64,000 bases of DNA from Paracnuella aquatica. GTDB lineage: Bacteria; Bacteroidota; Bacteroidia; Chitinophagales; Chitinophagaceae. Below are positions 52,375-62,093 of the stretch, piece by piece. Numbering within the stretch: position 1 is the stretch's first letter; the number at the start of each line of letters is the position of its first letter. The translations under genes and the position numbers were made by a program. The notes under the pieces are model-generated. The model made no database searches. It was given only the letters and a program-made list of their open reading frames with translations, and had not been told where the DNA came from. The stretch is taken from assembly GCF_003332885.2 (NCBI RefSeq), contig NZ_QOWJ01000001.1, positions 1,073,453-1,137,452 of the forward strand. The letters run 5' to 3'.

Positions 52375-52629
52375 ATGGCTAATCATAAGGCAACAAAAAA
52401 AGATATGCGTCAGGCCACTAAGCGCCGTGATCGTAACCGTTACTATGGCAAAACTACCCGTAATGCCGTACGTTCCCTGCGTGCTTTAGATGACAAGACT
52501 GCCGCCACTGAAAAAATGCCTGAGGTAATCGCTATGATTGATAAGCTGGCTAAGCGTGGCGTAATCCACAAGAACAAAGCGAACAACCTGAAGAGCAAGC
52601 TGGCAAAGCGCCTCAACACACTGGCGTAA
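52375..52629 (+). CDS. rpsT: 30S ribosomal protein S20
   Basis: This 84-residue, highly basic ribosomal protein binds 16S rRNA in the small subunit. The start ATG at 52375 opens '[20 protein letters not shown]', the canonical S20 N-terminus; an upstream in-frame start would add unrelated residues. The rest is helical and Lys-rich: '[20 protein letters not shown]', '[14 protein letters not shown]'. It is a single gene with its own promoter and terminator, as usual. Confidence 0.98.
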   Translation: MANHKATKKDMRQATKRRDRNRYYGKTTRNAVRSLRALDDKTAATEKMPEVIAMIDKLAKRGVIHKNKANNLKSKLAKRLNTLA

Positions 52630-52654
52630 GCACTGCTCCCTTCAACAATATTAC

Positions 52655-52681
52655 AGGCGTTCTTTTCGAACGCCTTTTTTC
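52655..52681 (+). terminator. Terminator after rpsT
   Basis: An 8-bp stem AGGCGTTC / GAACGCCT with a five-base loop is followed by a run of six T. It lies 25 bases after rpsT. Confidence 0.92.
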
Positions 52682-52819
52682 GTGGGTGGCCGTCAATTAA
52701 AAACCATCGGTGCATGTAGGTAAATGACAAACGATTTGTTTGCACATTTTCCACACTACTTTAAAGCGCACCGCATTTTTACCACGCCACATTTATGGGG
52801 TGGCCCCTAACTTCGGGGC

Positions 52820-54553
52820 ATGTGCAATCGTTTCCTATTTGTTGTCGCAATTCTTTGCCTTTCAGTTGCAGCCCGCTCGCAAAATTTTCCTACCCGCTTT
52901 GAAACATCCGGCGGCAAACAAACCGCCACCTACCCCGAAATCATCCAGTGGTGGCAACGCCTCGATGCCGCCTCCCCAATCGTTTCGATGAAAGAAATGG
53001 GGCCTACCGATGCAGGCCACCCGCTCCACCTGGTTGTGGTTTCGGCAGATAAGGATTTCAATATTGCATCGCTGAAGAAAAAGGGACGCCATATAGTTTT
53101 TGTACTCAACGGCATCCACCCCGGCGAGCCCGATGGTATAGACGCCAGCATGCTGCTGGTGCGGGATATTGTAGCAGGCAAATGGGCGTTGCCCAAAAAC
53201 GTGGTACTGGCACTGGTGCCGGTGTACAATATTGGCGGTGCACTTAACCGCAGCAAATGGTACCGTGTAGACCAAGATGGCCCTGAAGAGTTTGGGTTTC
53301 GCGGCAACAGCCGCAACCTCGATCTGAACCGCGATTTTATTAAAGCCGATTCAAAAGAAGCACTCACGTTTACCCGCATTTTTCATTACCTCGATCCCGA
53401 TGTATTTGTTGACAACCATGTAAGCAACGGTGCCGATTACCAGCATGTGATGACGCTCATTGCATCGCAACACAATAAGCTCGGTGGCGGCATGGGTGAG
53501 TTCATGAACAACAAGTTTGTGCCGGAATTATACAAGATGATGCAGCAACGCGGCTTCGACCTGGTGCCTTATGTGAACCATTTTGGCAAAACGCCGGAGC
53601 AAGGTTGGACAGAATTTTGGGACAGCCCGCGGTATAGCAGCGGCTTTGCTTCGCTGTGGCACACATTCGGTTTTGTGCCCGAAACGCATATGCTGAAACC
53701 CTACCCGCAACGCGTGGCGGCTACCCGTGCACTGATGGAGTCGTTTTTACAATTTACCGCGGCAAACGGCGCAGAAATAAAATCATTAAGGCAAGCACAA
53801 AAAACGGCTTACCAAACGGCTAACCGCCTGCCGGTAAAATGGTCGTTGGACAGCAGCAAGCCGGCATCGATCACATTCAAAGGATATAAGTCCACTACAA
53901 AAGAAAGCGCCGTTTCCAACCTGCCGCGGCTTTTTTACGACCGCACACAACCATTTACCGCACAAATCCCTTTCTATAATTTTTATAAAGAAAAGGCTTG
54001 GATTGATGCACCAAAAGGCTACATGATTCCAAAAGGCTGGCACACGGTGATAGAACGTTTGACCGCAAACGGCATCAAAATGCAGCCAGTGAAACGGGAC
54101 ACAACTATTGAGGTGGAAGCATACACGATCACGGGTTACCAGGCATCGGCACGGCCCTACGAAGGCCACCATACAAACGGCAATGTAAGCGTAGAAAAAA
54201 AGATCAAAACAATGACGTTCCGTGCCGGCGATGTTTGGATCCCGTTTGCACAACCCGGCTATCGATTTTTGCTGGAAACACTCGAACCAACTACCGAAGA
54301 CTCTTATTTTGTCTGGAACTTTTTCGACCCCATCCTGAGCCGCAAAGAGGGCTTTTCAGATTATGTATTTGAGGAAACGGCGGCAAAATTTTTAGCGTCC
54401 AATCCTGAAGTAAAAGCCCAGTTGGAAGCCAAACGAAAAAGCGATCCTGCTTTTGCAAAAAGTGCCGCACAGCAACTTGAATTTGTTTACCAAAACGCTC
54501 CATACGTGGAGCCGGCGTATATGTTGTACCCTGTTTTTCGCGTGGTAAAATAA
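52820..54553 (+). CDS. Secreted M14-family zinc carboxypeptidase
   Basis: This is a 577-residue metallopeptidase with a signal peptide (about 1-20, ending 'VAARSQ'). Zinc ligands are His100 and Glu103 in 'LNGIHPGEPDG' and His200 in 'VFVDNHVSNGADY'. 'NSRNLDLNRDFIKADS' carries the substrate-carboxylate-binding Asn-Arg pair, and 'FGFVPETHMLKPY' probably contains the catalytic Glu. The C-terminal ~250 residues form a beta-rich extension found in Bacteroidota members. It is likely periplasmic or secreted, releasing C-terminal amino acids or acting on peptidoglycan peptides. It is a stand-alone gene after rpsT. Confidence 0.92.
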   Translation: MCNRFLFVVAILCLSVAARSQNFPTRFETSGGKQTATYPEIIQWWQRLDAASPIVSMKEMGPTDAGHPLHLVVVSADKDFNIASLKKKGRHIVFVLNGIHPGEPDGIDASMLLVRDIVAGKWALPKNVVLALVPVYNIGGALNRSKWYRVDQDGPEEFGFRGNSRNLDLNRDFIKADSKEALTFTRIFHYLDPDVFVDNHVSNGADYQHVMTLIASQHNKLGGGMGEFMNNKFVPELYKMMQQRGFDLVPYVNHFGKTPEQGWTEFWDSPRYSSGFASLWHTFGFVPETHMLKPYPQRVAATRALMESFLQFTAANGAEIKSLRQAQKTAYQTANRLPVKWSLDSSKPASITFKGYKSTTKESAVSNLPRLFYDRTQPFTAQIPFYNFYKEKAWIDAPKGYMIPKGWHTVIERLTANGIKMQPVKRDTTIEVEAYTITGYQASARPYEGHHTNGNVSVEKKIKTMTFRAGDVWIPFAQPGYRFLLETLEPTTEDSYFVWNFFDPILSRKEGFSDYVFEETAAKFLASNPEVKAQLEAKRKSDPAFAKSAAQQLEFVYQNAPYVEPAYMLYPVFRVVK

Positions 54554-54572
54554 TGCGGACTGCTGCACAACT

Positions 54573-55799
54573 TTAAACAGGATTTACCCGGCGCACTACG
54601 TCGGTTTGCTTGAAGGTGCGCAGACCAATAATGACGGTAGTCATCAACACCGCAATGCTTAAATAGCCCACCCAGTTGTAATGCAGGATGCGGCCGTTGG
54701 TGCCTTTTGCCACAATCAGCCCGGCAACCAACGAAGCTGCGCTGGTACCCAATTGCTGTATACTGCTATTGAAGCTCATAAAGCTGCCACGCGTAGCGGC
54801 AGGAATCACATTGCTCACCATGGCCTGTGCCGCCACGCCCCTACCGGTAGACAGTGTAAACCAAATGGCAAACAACACCAGCACAATTGCAAAATGCATA
54901 TCGGGCAGCGCTGTAATGAGCAGCACCAGCGGCAACGCAGCCAACACGCAAATACGGAACACCAGCAGTTTGCCTTTCCTGTCGGCCAGTTTGCCCAGCC
55001 AGTTGGCGGCAATAAACGAAGCAACACCACCCACCAGGTAAATCATCGGTGTTTGTTGTTTGGAAAATCCTTTGTTGAATTCCAGGTAGGGATTGATGAA
55101 AGGAATCACGAGAAAATGTCCCATCATGATCAGCCCCGAAAAGATGAGCGCCATGCGCTGCTGCTTGCTTTTAAGCACATTTTGCATGATGCTCCACCGC
55201 TGCCCCATCGTGGGCTTGTCCCCGGCCTGTATATGCGCTGTTAGTGATGGAATGTATTTAAGCAGAAACGGAATGGTGATCAGCCCGATCAACACCACCA
55301 TTAAAAACGGCGCATGCCACGAAATTAAATTTGCGAGGTACAGCGAAAACGGCACGCCAAAAGTAGACGCCACTGCAAAGGCTGACATAATGCTGCCCAT
55401 GGCTTTGCCGCGTTGCTCGTAAGCAAACATATCGGCAATGATGGAAAGTACCTGTGCGCCAATTAGCCCGCCAAAGGTGCCGGCAAATAACCGGGATAAC
55501 AGCAGGAAACCATACGTAGGTGCAATGCCGCAGGCAAGCGTGCCGGCAAGAAAACCAACGTAGCCAAAAAGCAGCACCTTTTTTCGATCGAAATTATCTA
55601 CAAAGAACGCTGCCAGGAAACCCGAAATGCCTGCTGAAATAGTGTAAGCCGCAACGAGGTATGTAAACTGCGCCGGTGAAATTTTAAAATAAGGGATCAG
55701 GTAATTGCCCAGGGGCATCATGATCATGAAATCGAGGATATGGGTAAAATTGATGGCAGCCATCAATAGCAACACCACGCCGTTCTTGTTATTTCCCAT
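54573..55799 (-). CDS. MFS transporter, probable exporter
   Basis: This is a 408-residue inner-membrane protein with 12 predicted helices of the major facilitator superfamily (AraJ/arabinose-efflux-like). It opens 'GVVLLLMAAINFTHILDFMI' and shows 'FFVDNFDRKKVLLFGYVGFL' (loop 2-3 motif A variant), 'LLSRLFAGTFGGLIGAQVLS' and 'EQRGKAMGSIMSAFAVAS' (antiporter-type motif). Substrate is unknown. It is co-directional with the TonB-dependent receptor gene, 230 bases away; a functional link is not shown. Confidence 0.9.
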   Translation of the reverse strand: MGNNKNGVVLLLMAAINFTHILDFMIMMPLGNYLIPYFKISPAQFTYLVAAYTISAGISGFLAAFFVDNFDRKKVLLFGYVGFLAGTLACGIAPTYGFLLLSRLFAGTFGGLIGAQVLSIIADMFAYEQRGKAMGSIMSAFAVASTFGVPFSLYLANLISWHAPFLMVVLIGLITIPFLLKYIPSLTAHIQAGDKPTMGQRWSIMQNVLKSKQQRMALIFSGLIMMGHFLVIPFINPYLEFNKGFSKQQTPMIYLVGGVASFIAANWLGKLADRKGKLLVFRICVLAALPLVLLITALPDMHFAIVLVLFAIWFTLSTGRGVAAQAMVSNVIPAATRGSFMSFNSSIQQLGTSAASLVAGLIVAKGTNGRILHYNWVGYLSIAVLMTTVIIGLRTFKQTDVVRRVNPV

Positions 55800-56029
55800 A
55801 AAAAATGCGGTGATAAAAAGGGCACAAAGCTACGGTATTAAGTATGGGGCCGCATTGTAATATTTATGAACGGGCGAATGGATGCACAAGCATGTGCTTG
55901 TTTTTAGCAACGTCAAAAGTTCAAACAGAACAGGCCTTCCCCATTAATGGCGCAGGAAAACCCGTTCGTTGCACATTCCCCTAAACCTTACAAACGTTAT
56001 GGTGTGTTGTGCCCATATGCTAAAGTTGC

Positions 56030-58513
56030 TTATTTACGGTCGGGCACATGCAGCTTTATCTCTGCTACAATGAGGCGGCCGATAGATGGCGAGCCCACAA
56101 ACTCAACTTGCTTTGTATTGAACAAATTGGTGACGCCAAGATTTACTTGCACCTGCTGGTTCACCCGGTAGTTGGCACTCACATCAACCGAGGTAAAGCC
56201 GCCCAGTGCGCCGTGGTCAAAGTTCTTTTTGAGCGGCGGGTTGGGCGGTGTCCGCATAATGACGCCCCTGCGGCCCGCACCTGCCGACGTGCCAATTTGC
56301 GAACCGCTGTAAAAATCGTATTCCTCCACGTAGCGTACCGACAGGTTGATGACGAGTCTTTGTTTGAATAAATTTTGGATACGCAGCAATGCTAAGGCCC
56401 TGTGTTCGGGTGCATTGGCACTATTCTCGTCAGCAGTTACTTCGTTATCGCGGTTTGCATCGTTTTCGGGACGGTCGTTTTTTATATCCGAATCAAACCA
56501 GGAATATTTCAAAGCAAAACTGATAGTATTGTTCAATTCATAATTCAAACCTGCATCAATGCCCCAGGCTTGTACGTTGCCATAATTGAAATAGGTATTG
56601 AACAAGGCATTTGTCAACACACCACTTTCATCATTGCCCGCAAAAACCGGGTTATGTCTTACAGCATATTCGCCAAGCGTTATTGCCCTGCCCGCAACAG
56701 TGCGGGGTGGCCCCAGAAAATTTTTGATGCGGCTGTAGTAACCGTTTACATCCGTATACAGCTTGCGTGCAGCTGTTCCCTTATAGCCCAGTTCCCAGGT
56801 ACGCACTTCTTCAGGCCTTAATGGTGTAGTGCGTTGGTACTGCGTCGGATCATTTATCTTATTTACCGGCCAGTAAGTAATGCCTTCGCCATTTCCAAAA
56901 ATGAAACCATTGAGGATGGAATACTGGTTGAGGATACTGGGCATGGCATAAGCCTTAGCCCAGGTAATGCGCAGGCTGCCGTCACCAACAGTTTTTACCA
57001 GCCCAAACTTGGGTGCATACACATTGCCAAAGTTGCTATGATGGTCCCAGCGCAGAGCTCCTATAAAGCGTGTATTCATGGGCAGTTTTTGCTCCAGTTG
57101 CAGTACGGCGCCGTATTGGTTGATCTCGATCCGCTTGAAAGAATCGACCAGGTTTACGCCAAAGCCATTCGGCCGCTCTTTTTGAAAGTTAACACCGCCA
57201 ACTACAAACAAGCCCACAGTTTTAAAATGATGATTGTACTGGGCATCGGCATTCAGCCGCTGGCTTTCTTCCTTAAATAAGTTCCTTGCTTTTGCCCTCC
57301 GCTCCGCAGAATCGGCCGAAATCTGCTGGTTAGTGAAGGTCCAAAAATCCCTGGTGTAATTGGCGATCAGGTAAGAGTTGCCAATGTTGCCCCACGAATT
57401 GTACACCGTTACATAATACCGCGGGTTTACGATACGTGCCTGCAAAAAACGATAAGTAAGGTCTTTCATCTGGTTGCGCATGGTGGTGGTAACCTGCAGG
57501 TAATCGTTGGTGCTGCCACCACCCGACACAACGATATCGGTAAACGGTGTGAGGCTGTAGTAAATATGTCCTTCGCCGCGAATGTGCCGGAAATCAAAAT
57601 CCACATTGCGCTCCGGTACCGACCGGTCGGACGTGGCAAGCGGCACATACACACTGTCGAAAAATTTAAAATCTCGTCCCGTTACGTGTTCGCCGGTCAC
57701 TTTAAAAGCCCACCGATCGTTTAGCTTCATTGCGTGGCGCAAACGGGCACTGAACTGCGACCGGTTTCCTGCACTTGCGGCCAGCGTAGTGCCGCCATAC
57801 TTTCTTGGATCTTTGGTGATAAAATTAAACACGGCATTGTGCGCATTAGGCCCGTACAGCGCAGACTGCGGACCCAGCACCACTTCCAGCCGTTCAATGT
57901 CTTCTTTAATGATGGAGCCTTTGTTCAGCATGGGCAAGCCGCCGCTCAGGGGCGTCATCATGTTGCGGCCATCCGCCAGTTGCAGAATTTTATTATTAAA
58001 TGCATTGTTGAAGCCCCTTGCATTGAACATCGTTTCATCCATCCCCGACTGGGTCATTTCAATGCCTTGCACTTTCGAAAGCAGCTCGCCAAAATTTGAT
58101 CCGGCAAATTCATTCAACTCCGTTTTGCCAATAACCTGTATCGACGCTGGCGCAGCAGTTATTTTTTCGGCGCGGCGTGAAGCGGAAACCACTACTTCGT
58201 GCCCCAATTTTGTATCCATCGTCAATGCCACATGTATATTGGTTTCATCTTCCCGGAGTGTCCGTTCTATCTCTTCATAACCCACAAAAGAAAAAACCAG
58301 TGTTTGTTTTAAAACTTCTGGTTTCGAAATGCTGAAATGGCCTCTTCGGTCAGTAGTTACCGTTAGTTCTGAACCCTTAACCGTTACCGAAGCACCGGCT
58401 AAAGGCAGGCCCGTTTCGCCGTCGATAACTGTGCCCCAGATTTTTGCGCCGAATTGTGCAAACACGGCAGCGGGGAGGCAACACAGGAATACCAGGTTGA
58501 GTAGTTTGATCAT
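56030..58513 (-). CDS. TonB-dependent receptor
   Basis: This 827-residue outer-membrane receptor starts with a signal peptide (1-19, ending 'AAVFAQ'). A carboxypeptidase-D-like domain follows ('WGTVIDGETGLPLAGASVTV', 'VFSFVGYEEIERTL'), then the plug ('VVVSASRRAEKITAAPASIQ', 'LEVVLGPQSALYGPNAHNAV') and a 22-strand-type barrel ending 'IVAEIKLHV'. It is shorter than SusC and no SusD follows, so it is a general TBDR, importing a siderophore, cofactor or peptide. A LytTR regulator gene ends 33 bases upstream on the same strand, suggesting it may be part of the same signalling unit. Confidence 0.94.
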   Translation of the reverse strand: MIKLLNLVFLCCLPAAVFAQFGAKIWGTVIDGETGLPLAGASVTVKGSELTVTTDRRGHFSISKPEVLKQTLVFSFVGYEEIERTLREDETNIHVALTMDTKLGHEVVVSASRRAEKITAAPASIQVIGKTELNEFAGSNFGELLSKVQGIEMTQSGMDETMFNARGFNNAFNNKILQLADGRNMMTPLSGGLPMLNKGSIIKEDIERLEVVLGPQSALYGPNAHNAVFNFITKDPRKYGGTTLAASAGNRSQFSARLRHAMKLNDRWAFKVTGEHVTGRDFKFFDSVYVPLATSDRSVPERNVDFDFRHIRGEGHIYYSLTPFTDIVVSGGGSTNDYLQVTTTMRNQMKDLTYRFLQARIVNPRYYVTVYNSWGNIGNSYLIANYTRDFWTFTNQQISADSAERRAKARNLFKEESQRLNADAQYNHHFKTVGLFVVGGVNFQKERPNGFGVNLVDSFKRIEINQYGAVLQLEQKLPMNTRFIGALRWDHHSNFGNVYAPKFGLVKTVGDGSLRITWAKAYAMPSILNQYSILNGFIFGNGEGITYWPVNKINDPTQYQRTTPLRPEEVRTWELGYKGTAARKLYTDVNGYYSRIKNFLGPPRTVAGRAITLGEYAVRHNPVFAGNDESGVLTNALFNTYFNYGNVQAWGIDAGLNYELNNTISFALKYSWFDSDIKNDRPENDANRDNEVTADENSANAPEHRALALLRIQNLFKQRLVINLSVRYVEEYDFYSGSQIGTSAGAGRRGVIMRTPPNPPLKKNFDHGALGGFTSVDVSANYRVNQQVQVNLGVTNLFNTKQVEFVGSPSIGRLIVAEIKLHVPDRK

Positions 58514-58546
58514 AGCAGCAGTGGTTGGTTTTATGAATCGTTAGCT

Positions 58547-59284
58547 TTACTGGTGTTGCAGTTTTAAAAAACTGTTGCGGTACAATTTGCCAATGGGCAA
58601 TTCCTTTTTGCCAATTTCCACGGTTTCATGCGTGAACGAAGAAATTTTTGCCAGCGAAACAATAAACGAACGGTGAATGCGCATGAACTGGCTGGCTGAA
58701 AGCATGGCCTCCACCGAAGCAATGGTTTGTCGGGTAACAATAAACCCTCTTGCCGTATACACTTTCACATAATCCTTATCGCTTTCCACGTAAAGTACTT
58801 CGTCCAAAAAAAGCTTGATCATTTTACGATCCACGCGTAAATAAATAAAGGAAGGCTGCACTTTGTTGTTATCGTCGGAACTAGCTGCGCCTGCGCTATC
58901 ACCATCCTGGCGGCGTTGTGGAAATGCCTTGTTTACCGCTTTCAAAAACCGGTCGAAACGAATTGGTTTTAGGAGGTAATCCACCACGTCCAGCTCAAAA
59001 CCTTCGTATGCATATTCTTTGTGTGCGGTGGTGAAAATGATCTTCGGGCCGTTGCGCAGGCTTCTGACAAAATCGGTTCCGCTCAGTTGCGGCATTTTGA
59101 TGTCGAGGAAAATCATGTCCACTGTTTCCTCGTGCAAAAAAATGGTGGCATCAATGGCGTTTCCAAACTCCGCAAGCAGTTTCAGTGTCGGTATTTGCTG
59201 GATGTACCGCCGCACCACGTCCCGCGCCATGGGCTCGTCATCTACAATGATGCACGAAATGGATTGGTGTGTACCGTTAGGCAT
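58547..59284 (-). CDS. LytTR-family response regulator
   Basis: This is a 245-residue two-component response regulator. The receiver domain (about 8-125) has 'SCIIVDDEPMARDVV' with the acidic pocket, phospho-acceptor Asp61 in 'DMIFLDIKMPQLSG' and Lys in 'YLLKPI'. The LytTR DNA-binding domain occupies about 148-245 ('YLRVDRKMIKLFLDEVLYVE', 'MRIHRSFIVSLAKI'). It shares an 8-base overlap with the kinase gene upstream, so the two are translationally coupled partners. Probable targets are nearby genes, such as the TonB-dependent receptor; this is inferred. Confidence 0.96.
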   Translation of the reverse strand: MPNGTHQSISCIIVDDEPMARDVVRRYIQQIPTLKLLAEFGNAIDATIFLHEETVDMIFLDIKMPQLSGTDFVRSLRNGPKIIFTTAHKEYAYEGFELDVVDYLLKPIRFDRFLKAVNKAFPQRRQDGDSAGAASSDDNNKVQPSFIYLRVDRKMIKLFLDEVLYVESDKDYVKVYTARGFIVTRQTIASVEAMLSASQFMRIHRSFIVSLAKISSFTHETVEIGKKELPIGKLYRNSFLKLQHQ

Positions 59285-60446
59285 AGGTAACGTCAGTTTG
59301 GGTTGCGGTAATAGCGGCGGGTTGTACAGCTACTTTTTGCCGCACCAGTTCCACGCTCAGGTCCACCACAAATACTTCTTCGTCTTCTCTTATTTGCAGG
59401 TCATACCGATCGTTGTATAGCAGCTCCAGCCGTTGCCGTACATTATTGATGCCAATACCCGACCTGTGCACATCCGCTTCTTGAGCGGGTGCCTTCCCGT
59501 TCATTAGCTTCATTACCATAGTGGTGCCTTTTACCTCCACGGTAAAATTGATCCAGGGATTTTGCAACATATTACTGGCGCCGTGCTTGAAGCAATTTTC
59601 CACAAAAGGCAGCAGCAGCAACGGCGTTATATAAACATCATCGGCCTTATCAGGCGTAAGCACATGCACATCCAGCTTGTTTCCGTACCGGATCTTTTCG
59701 AGGTTAATGTACTCGGTGATCATTGCCAGTTCCTGTTTCAAAGGCACCAGTTGTTTCTGGCCTTCGTATAAAATATAACGCAGTATGTCGGAAAGGTCCA
59801 TGAGCATCTTGGCGCTTTTCGGCGATTCGGTTTGTGCCTGCGAATAAATATTGTTGAGGGTGTTGAATAGAAAATGTGGATGCACCTGCGCAGTCAGCAA
59901 CTGCAGTTGCGCCTCCGATTTTTCTTTTTGCAATTGCAGGTTGCGGTGCTGGTGGTGGTACCAGTGCTTGCCCACCTTCATCATCAGCGCACTGGCGGTA
60001 ATAGTAAAAGCGCCTTTGTTGGTTGCGATCACTGCCATAAAAAACGACATGCCCGGAACCCGCTGACTGGCTGGAATCCTTTCAGGCGGCAACACCCAAA
60101 ATAGGAACGGCTGCATCACTTTGCCCATCAGGATCATGTTGAAGATGCCGCACATAAACCACAGCACGATCATGAAAAAAATGCCAGCTATATATCTTTT
60201 CTTCAAAATGAATTGCGGGAAGATCCAGTACAGTACGATGTACACCATGGGCAGCTGCCCAAACACCACGAAAAAACTTTCGGAAAACGTATAGATGGGA
60301 TTCTTGAAATAAGACATCTCGGGGTAGCCAAATGGCATGGCTGCATGGGTAAGCGTGATATAAGGATACCACAAGCCCCAAAATAGGAGGTGTTGTTTCA
60401 CCCGGTCGCTTTTTTTCTGCGAAAACACAAAGTTGGCCAGCGACAT
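59277..60446 (-). CDS. LytS-type sensor histidine kinase
   Basis: This is a 389-residue membrane histidine kinase with four hydrophobic segments in the first 160 residues (about 17-35, 55-80, 86-108, 133-155), then a coiled-coil-like 'QHRNLQLQKEKSEAQLQLL'. The His-kinase block 'QVHPHFLFNTLNNI' gives phospho-acceptor His191, followed by an HATPase domain with 'PLLLLPFVENCFKHGA' and 'GIGINNVRQRLELLY'. There is no large extracellular sensor, so it may sense a membrane-embedded or membrane-protein signal. It is divergent from the lipoprotein gene at 60708, separated by 261 bases. Confidence 0.95.
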   Translation of the reverse strand: MSLANFVFSQKKSDRVKQHLLFWGLWYPYITLTHAAMPFGYPEMSYFKNPIYTFSESFFVVFGQLPMVYIVLYWIFPQFILKKRYIAGIFFMIVLWFMCGIFNMILMGKVMQPFLFWVLPPERIPASQRVPGMSFFMAVIATNKGAFTITASALMMKVGKHWYHHQHRNLQLQKEKSEAQLQLLTAQVHPHFLFNTLNNIYSQAQTESPKSAKMLMDLSDILRYILYEGQKQLVPLKQELAMITEYINLEKIRYGNKLDVHVLTPDKADDVYITPLLLLPFVENCFKHGASNMLQNPWINFTVEVKGTTMVMKLMNGKAPAQEADVHRSGIGINNVRQRLELLYNDRYDLQIREDEEVFVVDLSVELVRQKVAVQPAAITATQTDVTYA

Positions 60447-60707
60447 TATATAATAGTTTACTTAAATATAATTCAACTTATGCTGAATTTAAAGGGCGCT
60501 TTATTAAATGCGTTGAACGAATAATTAACCGCGACAAAGTGTTTTTGTCGCAGGTAAAAACCGGAGCGAAAGCTGTGCTCCCATTTTTAAATCCCCATTT
60601 AAGCCGTCTGTAGCACAACCAGTTTCTTTAGTCGCATTTCCCAAAAATTGTTCGTATATAAAAATATTTTTAGATGACCAATCGCTGTTTGTCCAAAAAC
60701 AACTGTT

Positions 60708-62060
60708 ATGAAACCAACCACTAACCTACTGGTCGCAACCATTATTACCTTTTTCCTAATTGGCTCCTGTAAAAAGCCCTACGATTTTGAACAGGTATTT
60801 GAAGGATTTAAGAAGCCCAATAATCCCGGCTTTGCCGCAAATGATATGGTGCTGTACTGGAATGAAAAAACGGCCACCGTGCTGGGCAGCCCGATGATCC
60901 AGCCGGCCCGTGCACGCCTGTTTGCCATTGTGGAAATTGCGGTGCACGATGCGCTCAACAACATCAAGCCAAAGTATGAGGCCTACGCCCTCAATGCAAG
61001 AGAGCAGTTTGCCGATCCGGATGCGGCCGTGGCCAGTGCCGCATATTGGACCATCAAAGGGCTGAACAGCCAGGGAAATTCGCCCATTGACAGCTGGTAT
61101 GAAGAAAGCCTCGCCACCATCCCCGACGGCCGGAGTAAAGAGTTGGGTAAAACACTGGGTAAAAAAGCAGCGGACGCCATTATTGCCAACCGCGCAAACG
61201 ATGGGCTGTCGCAGGTCGTTCAAACCTCGCAAACACCGGCAGATGGCACCTTGCCCGGGGCATACCGTTCTACATTGATGCTGATCGGTGGAAACCTAAC
61301 GCCGACGACCATTAAAAGGATTCCAAACTGGGGTACTGTGATGAAGCCGTTTGTGCTAAAAAATAATGAGCAGTTCCGGCCTTCCGCTCCATACGCGGTT
61401 ACATCGGCGCAGTACGCCACCGATTTTAATGAAGTAAAAACAAAAGGTGGACGGGTGGGCGGCACCCGCACCGCGGCAGAGGAAAAACAAGCCATGTTCT
61501 GGCGTGAAAACAGGCCGTCTGTTACATGGAACAATTTTGTTCGGGCAGCCATTGCTGGCAAAAAAATGGATGCCTGGAAAACTGCACGGTTGTTTGCACT
61601 GATGCATGTAAGCATGGCCGAAAGCATCAATTCGCAAATGAATGCGGGATACCAATATTATTTCTGGCGCCCTGAAACGGCAATTCGGTTGGCTGCTACC
61701 GATGGCAACAATGCTACAACACCGGATCCGAACTGGCTCCCGTTTTTAGATGAAGTACCGAACGTATTTCCTACACCACCGGTGCCCGGTTACCCCAATG
61801 GCTTTGCAGCATATGGTGGTAGCACCGCCGAAATACTGCGCCTGTTTTTCGAATCGGATGAAACAGACATCCAATTTACCAGCACTACCTTGCCCAATGA
61901 GCCCATTCGCTTTACCAGCTATTCCGCAGCAGCGCGGCAAAATTCATTGAGCATGATCTACACAGGCTGGGATTTTAGAAAGTCTGTTTTGGAAGGCGAA
62001 GAGATGGGAAAAAATATTGCCCGCTATGTATTTGCCAACGCATTTATATCAGCCGATTAA
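60708..62060 (+). CDS. Vanadium-haloperoxidase/PAP2-like lipoprotein lacking catalytic residues
   Basis: This 450-residue lipoprotein (lipobox 'LIGSC', Cys21) has the vanadium-dependent haloperoxidase layout: 'LFAIVEIAVHDALNNIKP', 'AASAAYW'-like region, 'NRANDG', 'WKTARLFALMHVSMAES' and 'YYFWRPETAIRLAA'. The active site looks degraded. The vanadate-contacting Lys before 'FWRP' is Gly314, the 'PSGH' motif reads 'PNGF' (Phe366 for His), and the last motif 'S-R-x-Y-x-G-x-H' reads 'SMIYTGWD' (Met416 for Arg, Asp422 for His). Only Arg321 remains. It is likely a binding or structural protein rather than a peroxidase. The two genes after it are also lipoproteins. Confidence 0.82.
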   Translation: MKPTTNLLVATIITFFLIGSCKKPYDFEQVFEGFKKPNNPGFAANDMVLYWNEKTATVLGSPMIQPARARLFAIVEIAVHDALNNIKPKYEAYALNAREQFADPDAAVASAAYWTIKGLNSQGNSPIDSWYEESLATIPDGRSKELGKTLGKKAADAIIANRANDGLSQVVQTSQTPADGTLPGAYRSTLMLIGGNLTPTTIKRIPNWGTVMKPFVLKNNEQFRPSAPYAVTSAQYATDFNEVKTKGGRVGGTRTAAEEKQAMFWRENRPSVTWNNFVRAAIAGKKMDAWKTARLFALMHVSMAESINSQMNAGYQYYFWRPETAIRLAATDGNNATTPDPNWLPFLDEVPNVFPTPPVPGYPNGFAAYGGSTAEILRLFFESDETDIQFTSTTLPNEPIRFTSYSAAARQNSLSMIYTGWDFRKSVLEGEEMGKNIARYVFANAFISAD

Positions 62061-62093
62061 GAACTGCATTTTACAACCATAAATAAGCCAACA

